A stretch of 64,000 nucleotides of DNA from Gymnopus androsaceus JB14 (lineage: Eukaryota; Basidiomycota; Agaricomycetes; Agaricales; Omphalotaceae). The stretch is taken from assembly GCA_009733575.1 (NCBI GenBank), contig ML769672.1, positions 22,868 to 86,867 on the forward strand, given 5' to 3'. The notes under the pieces were generated by a model. That model saw only the letters and a program-made list of their open reading frames with translations, did not search any database and was not told where the DNA came from. The translations under genes and the position numbers were made by a program. This document shows, one piece after another, positions 56,471 to 64,000 of the stretch (positions are counted from its first letter, which is position 1; each line of letters starts with the position of its first letter).

Positions 56471-57181
56471 TCAATCGCCAAGACTTGCATGACGTAGCAT
56501 CCGCTGTAGATCCCCCACTTGTGCAAGGTCTTCACTGGTGGGTCCTGCTAAGTTGAGAACACAATCGTATACGCCATCGACCTCACGCTCTAAGTTTGTC
56601 AAGGGAGGGAGAAAAGGATCGAGGTAGTGAAAGGTGCCGCCACTGTCAAGTTCTTGCATGAAGTCCTTGAACAGCATGGCCATGTACTTGTGGTACGTTC
56701 TTGGGTTCTCTCCCGCGGCGGCGAATATCTGGTAAGTGGCCACATGAAGCTTCTTGAGCGTCTTCATATGGTAACTGAGAGGCTTCTTCTCCGGCAGAGA
56801 CAATCTAAAGTTACAACAGTCAACGTAGGAATTATTTACCATTTTGGTGATACGTACGGCTTGACCTCTGGGCCTCCTGTTATATAGATTGTTTTAGGCG
56901 GTTTGGGACTCGGTAGCAAGTACAATACTCTGTTGATACAGTAGTACATTTGTGTCAGTAAAGTAGAACAAATGATAAATTAGAATTACCGATTATCTAC
57001 AACTTGGCAATCCACTCGTCGTGTCTCATTGATTTTAGTTTTATTTTTACACGGAAGTAAATATTGAGCATCGGACGCAAGGAAAGAATGTAAATACATA
57101 CCAATGATAATACTCAAGACTTTTGAGACGATTAGCTGCCTGTTTTGCTGCAGCAGAATGGTATTTTTTGCGTCGAACCAT
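56471..57181 (-). CDS. Small multi-exon agaricomycete hypothetical protein
   Basis: ATG at 57181 gives MVRRKKYHSAAAKQAANRLK, a basic start like the RRxYHS...AANR...S motif I recall from expanded agaricomycete proteins. After introns, YLLPSPKPPKTIYITGGPEV (56930-56870) and a longer exon with MKTLKKLHVATYQIFAAAGE, MAMLFKDFMQEL and DLQRMLRHASLGD end at 56471. Splice sites are plausible (GTACGT...TTTAG at 56861-56809). Function unknown. It is transcribed away from the RNase H-like gene. Confidence 0.5.
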
Positions 57182-58005
57182 GGAAGTTAAGTCTAAGATC
57201 TAACTTGGCTTTTCGTAATAATACAGTTCTGCTTGACCTTTTTGTTTCCCAGATTTTGGGACCTGTTCTAGAGTGGATATCATTCCGAACCTAGTGATAT
57301 AATTTTAATCCGATAAAAAGTAAGAGTTAGCTTAACATTAGAAGAATACCTTACTTATACCTAAGCCGTAACCCGGGAACCGAGCGATCTTCAATAAGCA
57401 CTAACAGTATCATGGGCACTTACTGCCTCTTCTCCTACCCATCCAAGACGCGAAAAGAATTCAGTTCACAAATGGACTCGCGCTCACCTCATGATGTAAG
57501 TCCACTTTTACTTCTCCCTATCCAAGACTTATATTATCCGAAACTTTCAGTTTGCTTGAAATCGGAAAAGCATAGGCACTCGATCTTCCAAAAGAAAGGT
57601 CCGTCATGTGTGTTCATAAAATTCGTTGGCTTTTCCAAACTCCTCTGTGCAGTATCACGCTCTCTCCGGAAATGCAAGCTGATTTATTGAAGGTATCATA
57701 ACCTCTGCTACAACCTGGTGGAAGGATCTGACCTTTTCAGGTCATTGTTGACGGCCTGAAGATACCGCTGATTCATTGTCTGCAGCGCCCTTCTACGGCT
57801 AGAGCAATTTGATTCAGACATAAGGTATGGCTTTGGCTTTATCGCTGGTCAAATCTCTATTACCAAAGAGGGATTGGTTCATCCACGTGTACTTTTGCTC
57901 GGAAAGTTGAATTTTCGCAGTCAAAGTCCGGTACGCGGCATCCCTACTCCACTCAGGGATATTTAAGCAACTGCCGCACCTTTCGTTCTTTCCTCTTGAC
58001 CTTCA
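57182..58005. other. Intergenic and promoter region
   Basis: Between divergently transcribed genes. A plus-strand frame (57412-57690) of 92 codons has no recognised features. GGGATATTTAAG at 57956-57967 is a plausible TATA-type promoter for the gene starting at 58007. Confidence 0.4.
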
Positions 58006-58006
58006 T

Positions 58007-59516
58007 GAAGCCAAACACTAACTCCATGATAGCGTATGTCCTCGAAACTCCAGTCTGGCCTCTATCTTACAACAGCATGCTTACACTAGTACCCCCAAAA
58101 GTGATGAAGAACGTTCCATGCCCAACTTGCATAAAGGCGAACAGTACGTAGAGTGCTTTTTTTTTTGTTTTGTTAAAGAGTTTCATGTTTTGCTATATAG
58201 TTATGTAGACGTAGACGTGAACATGCCCACTATGGCAGTAGGAGATACCATCTCGTATGATTTCTCTTGCCAGTCTGTCGCCAGGTACCTAAACACCGAC
58301 ACTCTCCTGTACCTGGATGACTATCCAGTTCTCACTCCCAGCGAATGCATTTATGAATGCGTCAGCCCGGGCCCCTACAGAGATCACCTCATTCTTTGAA
58401 TCTTACGTGCCGGCCATAGAGCTGACATTTTCGACTTTGTTCGTGCTCAACGTCCCGACTTGTGGAGAAGACATCAGGCGGCTCAGAGCAATGCGCGAAA
58501 TGTCACATCCACGATACAACAAATGGAAACGTGAGTTTACCTCTAATCAGTGTACAGTCTGCAGCACGCTAACACTTGATAATTGCTTAGGGTTCATACT
58601 AGGCTTATGGAGATGTTGCGCGATGAACCAGAGGAAGAATTGATCATCGATTCCGAGACTGAGGATCTATCATCTGTACTAGTGTGAAAGCATGTGCTGC
58701 CTTGTGCTTGGCGTAGCGTTTAATCCCATGAATCCATGACCCTTTTTCGGATGACTTGATAACATGATATTGAATGATTGGCTTCATGTCTTGTTTTTGT
58801 GTTGCATATTTTGGAAATCACTCAAATCTTGACAGAGTATCTTTCCAGATTTTTCCCTCGTCTCTCCAACCCATAATTTTCTCTACTCTGCTCATGACAG
58901 GCTACCTCGACTACTGGTGCAGCCTTGATGTCACCGGGTCTGCGGAACGCGAAAGCTTGAGCTTTCACCTGGAGTCCGAGTTCGAGGATTGGGAGCGCAT
59001 GGTGGACCGCTTGATCATAGAGCAGCAGAAACGTCGTGAGGAAATTGCATCGGAATTGGTGCCCATTGAAGCTTCAATATAGTATGTTTTTTTAAATGCC
59101 CATTCACTTTACTAGCTTACACGTCTAGTAGTTCTTCTCTCTGTGTCGAAGCGACTAGTCATGGGTTGATTTTGACGCCTCAGCTTGAGGCAAGGTTGCG
59201 TGAAATGGCTCAAGAAAAAGCCATAGTTTTTCATAAAGCCAGAGAGCTAGAGCGCGCCAGGGCTCGTACTCGAGCCCTACAACGTGAAATTGCGGCAGAA
59301 CGAGAGCTGGAAAAGGACATAGCTAAGTAAATATCTAAACACCTTGGTCCAATTTTTTGGTTGATTCTCACACTCCAGTGAGGCTCCCCAAAAATGGTCA
59401 GATTTCCAGGCTGAACATGAGGCACAGGAATGACGACATCTTGAGCTGCGGGCGCAAGCTGAGATGTACCTCCTTAGGCAAGAATTAAAGGAGTTCACCA
59501 AGTTCACCCAGAACTA
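58007..59516 (+). CDS. Coiled-coil hypothetical protein, multi-exon
   Basis: Not recognised. Short 5' exons (58007-58380) include YVDVDVNMPTMAVGDTISYD and FSCQSVARYL, faintly like the YDIxCQW region of KDZ transposases, though I do not rely on it. A middle exon has FVRAQRPDLWRRHQAAQSN (about 58440). The 3' half is clearly coiled coil: SEFEDWERMVDRLIIEQQKR (58975), LREMAQEKAIVFHKARELER and RALQREIAAERELEKDIA (59190-59325), and YLLRQELKEFTKFTQN ending at TAG 59515. A TGA near 59432 interrupts the last exon. It lies 240 bp upstream of the KDZ gene on the same strand and may be an accessory gene of that element. Confidence 0.4.
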
Positions 59517-59755
59517 GCAGCTGTACATACACTACATATTTTTACAAATACCATTGGGCTCTTATTTTGACGACCCCAAACTTGAAACTAAAGAATTTAA
59601 ATAAAGAAGTTCAATTAGATTTATCATTTGAATAAAACGCATAAAGTGCTCAAGCTAGCGAAGCGCCCAATCAGAAGATGGTGTCACGCGGTATTTACGC
59701 TTAGTTACGCAGCTCTGTTTACTACTTGAATTCAGTTTTTTTTATCGAATGCACC

Positions 59756-62700
59756 ATGGCCAAAATTCAGAAAATCTGCCTCAAAGACTTGCTTAAACCA
59801 ACAAGTCCCTCTCCCTCAGTGAACCAGTCGGCAACGACTGACCGCGGAAGCTTGTCAGGTTCGAAAACGTCCCCTGAACTGACAGCCTTTACTTCTTCAT
59901 CTACCTCAAAGGCAAAGACTGGAACTTCGTCTATTTCAACACGATCAGGGCCAAAGGTTATAAAGCTGGATGCTACAGGTCTTGCCCCGCAGACGGAAAC
60001 ACGGACTGTGTTGGAGATTGATGAGCTGTCGAGCGACAGACGTCGGGTCAAGAAACGTACCTTAGATGTTACCGACTTGTCACCCGTAAAGAACTTGAAG
60101 AAGAGGCGTGAAGCACTTGGACGAGGACGTTTGGTTTCAGGAGATGATGACTTGAGCGCAAGTCTGTTAAGTATTCTTCAGGATTTCAGTGACCGTGGAT
60201 TCGAATTTGTCACCGATTCCAGGGCACTTCCGGACGTCCAGATACTCCTTGCTGCAGCTACAGGAACAAGCAGTCGCAGGAGATACTTGTCCTCGGTAAG
60301 TCCTTTTACGTTTGGCATAGTTGACAGGGTTATAATGTGATACTTTTGCTACAGGACCAACCTTTGTTGGAGTGGAGGCCTTTTGCTGATGAATACCTGG
60401 CGGAGATGGTGCATAACGAAGGGAGAGGTGACAGCGACACCCAACTATGCTATCGCTGCAATACGGGGGTCCCACTGTACAGGTGTACTGAATGTTTTGC
60501 GGAGGATCTGGTATGCCTCGAATGCTGCCGGGAGCTTCACTTGGATAGGCCTTTGGACATTATAGAGGTTAGCATTGCAAATAACTCGGAATAAATGGGC
60601 ATTAACGGATATATTCCAAGCAGAAGTGGAACGGGTCATTCTTTGAAAAAGTCCGCCTTCGGGACCTAGGGATTTTCATTCAACTTGGACATCGAGCACT
60701 TGAACGTTGTTACAATCCCAGATTTATTGACGGTTTTACTGTAATTCACACCAATGGAATTCACAGTGTTCTTTTGGCTTATTGCGATTGTGCGGGTCGA
60801 CGTGATGCGGGTGAATGGCGGCAGCAATTACTGCGCCGCTGTTGGTTTCCTGCAACTCACACAGACCCTTGGACTGCGGCAACGTTCCAGGTGTTAAACA
60901 CGTTCCATGTCCTCACTCTTCAAGGCAAGGTCACAACGTATGACTTTTACGTGGGACTGGAAAAGTTGAGCAATAACTTAGCCTTAGGAGAGACAAAGGT
61001 AAGCGGCTACAAGCTCAGGTTTTGAATTAGTTGAACTGACATCATTTTCTATAGGACCGATACAAGTCTTTTTCGCGCATGATGAGAGAGTGGAGGCATT
61101 TGAAAATGGCCAAATGCTCGGGGCGCGGAAACGACTCGGAACGTACATTGTCCGAAACTCGGACAGGTGAAATGGGCATATCATGCATAGCGTGCCCACG
61201 ACCTGGCGTGAATCTTCCGGATAATTGGAGAGACGCACCTAAGAGTGAGCGGTGTGTACTACTGAGCTCTTGTTTGAATCTGGGCTGATATTTCACCTAT
61301 AGCTTTCTCTACTACCTCTTTCTGGTGATCGATGCTTGCTTTTGTTTGAAGAGACACTTAGTGTCCTCAGAGAAACGTGATCCCGATCTGGACATAGGCG
61401 GTTCATACTTCACTGAGGATGAACCTTTTAGGGAGTTTTTGCGGGGCGTAACGGACCAATGAGAGGTGTGAATCCATAGCAGTTGTGTATCTTCAAGCAG
61501 CTGAAGAAGATTTACAGATGTCCACATGTACTGGGCTGGCGGCTCTCAATCATGCCAACACGAAATATTCCAGAGGTTATGCTACCACTGGTGTGGGAGT
61601 GGGCATGTGTGCTCGCCACAAATTTATACAGAGGAATGGGGCGGTAGACTTACAGAAAGGGGAACGGTAAGCAAGATACTGCTAATTCCATTACATACAA
61701 TCCTCATTTTTTTTTTGTGCAGATATGCGAACATGGACTACGCCTACACATCAATGCTACGCCACCATGACCCCAGGCTCACGAAAGTCACATCGTACGA
61801 TATCGTTTGCCAGTGGTCGAAAAATCTGCTTTCGCGCGTGAAAAGCCTGCCATCCCTGGTTCAAACGAATCTTGCAGAACAGACCACCCGGTTTGTTATT
61901 CCCAAACTCCACATTCACGGGCATCAAGTCTCCTGTCAGCTGGAATTCTCCTTGAACTGGCTACCCGGCGCGGCACGAACAGACGGTGAGGGTATTGAGC
62001 GTCCATGGGCTCATATGGGTCCCATTGCAACCAGTACTCGAGATATGGGTCCCGGAGCACGGCATGGGACCATCAATGACCATTTCGGCCATTGGAACTG
62101 GGTGAAGCTGACGAGATTGGGTGAGTAACATTGTCAGGCCTCCAGGCAAGAATGAAACTGATTCTATTGATAGGTACACTACTTCGGAAAAGGATGAAGA
62201 CCGCCGTAGATGAACACCGGGTGCATAAAGAAGAACTGAAAGCTTTCACAGAAGGGCGGGCTGGGGATACAGAACAATGGTTGAATATGATATCGAAGTG
62301 GGAGGAGGATCAGGAGCAACCAGACGGGGAAAGGGTGGGCAGTAGGAATCCTTACCAGATGCCGAAAGGGGGTACGTTTTCGCTAGTTCTATTCATAGAA
62401 GAGATGAACGAAGCTAACCTATTCTTTAGGAATGACCGAAAGCGACGTGCAGCTGAAATTGGCTGAGCAAGAAGGGAAACGTGCGGAGGAAGGAACTTTC
62501 TCCCTGCACGCTGTTGGGCCCAGCGCTTTGATGCAACAATTACTCGAGGTACAGGAGCTCCAGTAAGTGGACAGTCAGTTGCGGAGTATATATGTGTGCT
62601 GACAGTATATCTATTCCAGGTGACAACTCAAACTGGACGTGGCGGCAAAATCTTTCGAGACGTCGGCTCAGAAGACCGTTCTTGTTGAGCGACGAACCAA

Positions 62701-63406
62701 GATCATGCAGTTACTCAGTCGTTTGCGTGCAATTCAGCAAGTGTATATGCCAGCTGCTATCAAATTTCTTTCAGAACGACAGGCCAGCGAATCCAAGGCT
62801 GATCCCGAACATGCGGAGGACGTCCCCATTGTCTTCCCATCCGACCTTCCTCCTTCCCAGCGTTGTGACCCTGGTTGTTGTGCAGACCTAGCCTCATACG
62901 AAGAGCAGATGCGAGAGGCTCAGTTACGGGCTGCATTACTGAATCTCTGCACCCACCTGCACATGAAAAGCCGTCTTTTAACGTATTGGACATCTAATGT
63001 CAAAGCTCAAGGGATGGTAGTGAAATCGCAATCTGTATTCCAATGTAATCAGCGTCAGATTGATCTCAATACGGCTAAATACCAGGACGCTTGGCAGGCA
63101 ATGAAGAAATTGTGAGGGAAGGACAGTGTGGGATGGAAGAAGCTGAAACAGAAAGATGTGAGGAGGATGGATGGAGCGGAAGACAAGGCTGTGGGTATGC
63201 AACGCAAGAAGCTTGGGAAGAAGAAGATGGCAGCATTGCGGGGAGAGGCAAGGGAGGATGCAGCGAACGCTGGGTGTTCCTCAAGCGACGAATCTAATGA
63301 GGAGGGTAGAGTGGAAGAGCATCAACAGAGTGTAGACAACATAACTGAAGAAGGCATCGTTGGTGCCGTTCGATGCAGCTTCACGACAGGCATGACTCTT
63401 CCTTGA
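59756..63406 (+). pseudogene. KDZ transposase with CxC2-type cysteine cluster (well preserved copy 2)
   Basis: ATG at 59756. The N-terminal 180 residues are Ser/Lys-rich with a basic patch. The cysteine cluster follows (CYRCNTGVPLYRCTECF, then VCLECCRELH, 60447-60545). KDZ core: FTVIHTNGIHSVLLAYCDCA, CWFPATHTDPWTAATFQVL and TTYDFYVGLE (60740-60965); ACPRPGVNLPDNW (61190). The acidic sites expected of the family are visible: VIDACF (61331), SYDIVCQW (61799) and DGEGIER (61988), with GVGVGMCARHKFIQRNGAVD between. A coiled-coil C-terminus ends at TGA 63404. Introns are intact. Only three in-frame nonsense codons were found: TGA at 61460, 62621 and 63113. Each fits CGA, and for 63113 the inverted copy downstream still has CGA. 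Confidence 0.88.
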
Positions 63407-64000
63407 TTTGGATGGAGTCGCATACGCTGGAAACTGTGCGATGCGATCAGATAAGTATTGGATGAGATTGTGCTGTGATAACAGTGTGGCAATTCTCATG
63501 CAAGACGGCTAGATGGGCAGAAATCCAACTTGTATCAACAGAAATGGAGCAGTATGTATCTCGCATCGCAAGAGTTTCTGATCTTACCAGGCTTCCCACT
63601 TGCGTCCTCCATCAAGGAAGGAGTCAGTTGGCTGTGTGAAGATGATGCAACGGCACGAACGAAGGCCTCATGGAGATATGGATGTGCATCAGTTGATGCT
63701 CTTCCACTCTACCCTCCTCATTAGATTCGTCGCTTGAGGAACACCCAGCGTTCGCTGCATCCTCCCTTGCCTCTCCCCGCAATGCTGCCATCTTCTTCTT
63801 CCCAAGCTTCTTGCGTTGCATACCCACAGCCTTGTCTTCCGCTCCATCCATCCTCCTCACATCTTTCTGTTTCAGCTTCTTCCATCCCACACTGTCCTTC
63901 CCTCGCAATTTCTTCATTGCCTGCCAAGCGTCCTGGTATTTAGCCGTATTGAGATCAATCTGACGCTGATTACATTGGAATACAGATTGCGATTTCACTA
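63018..64000. repeat. Inverted duplication of the KDZ 3' coding end
   Basis: Arms 63018-63326 and 63692-64000 (309 bp each, continuing beyond the window) are inverted copies with a 365-bp spacer. By eye they are colinear without gaps and differ at one base: TGA at 63113-63115 versus CGA (read on minus) at 63903-63905. The minus-strand frame 63624-63998 is therefore the tail of another KDZ transposase. It is either a head-to-head second element or an assembly foldback. Confidence 0.9.

Noticed and set aside
58160..58320. YD-FSCQS segment as a third KDZ transposase
   Set aside because: Only one short similarity to YDIxCQW, with no cysteine cluster, VIDAxF or DGEGIER blocks nearby. Treated as coincidence.
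63530..63943. Plus-strand frames in the spacer and right arm
   Set aside because: The right arm is coding on the minus strand (KDZ tail). The plus frames are shadows and the spacer frame has no support.

Overview
The window looks like gene-poor, transposon-rich nuclear DNA of a filamentous basidiomycete, most likely an agaricomycete. The evidence is short GT-AG introns (about 45-60 nt) in nearly every gene, two KDZ transposases with a cysteine cluster, a Plavaka-type transposase fragment, several multi-copy agaricomycete hypothetical families, and heavy CpG-to-TpG/CpA decay in repeats. I cannot name the species. I saw no convincing tRNA, rRNA or CRISPR array.

Layout. 0-5 kb: gag-like scrap and a decayed KDZ transposase (minus strand). 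5.5-9.8 kb: two multi-exon agaricomycete genes, the second interrupted by a palindromic MITE. 11.5-22 kb: three housekeeping-type genes that keep introns but carry stops and frameshifts: exportin-2 (CSE1), an RRM RNA-binding protein, and a Doa10-type membrane E3 ubiquitin ligase. 23.2-29.8 kb: a TRIM retrotransposon, an LTR+gag fragment, a 2.5 kb inverted-repeat element and a Plavaka fragment, interlaced with MITEs. 30-32 kb: an agaricomycete gene of unknown role. 32.3-37.9 kb: a Ty1/copia element (minus) missing its 3' LTR and split by a hAT-type MITE. 38-43.9 kb: a hAT MITE and a hAT transposase gene with a multi-level nest of insertions. 43.9-46.3 kb: the 3' half of a Ty3/gypsy chromoelement. 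49.3-50.8 kb: a second, less decayed copy of the 25 kb LTR+gag fragment. 51.3-59.5 kb: four agaricomycete hypothetical-type genes, one with RNase H1 N-terminal-like domains. 59.8-63.4 kb: a well preserved KDZ transposase whose 3' end is repeated in inverted orientation at the window edge.

The most unusual content is a group of non-autonomous elements that share CATCAG-type termini and leave 2-bp, non-TA target duplications (CT, TG, TT, AA). Two of these insertions have an empty-site counterpart elsewhere in the same window. Their bodies are arrays of one short motif (GCTATG, CTGGAG or CCTAGG/CCTCAGG), laid out largely with 10-bp spacing in opposed orientations. A second set of three MITEs with 8-bp duplications sits beside the hAT transposase gene and probably depends on hAT enzymes.

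In the transposon genes most premature stops are TGA where CGA is expected. In one case an inverted copy 0.8 kb away still carries CGA. This points to cytosine methylation or a RIP-like process as the main inactivating force.
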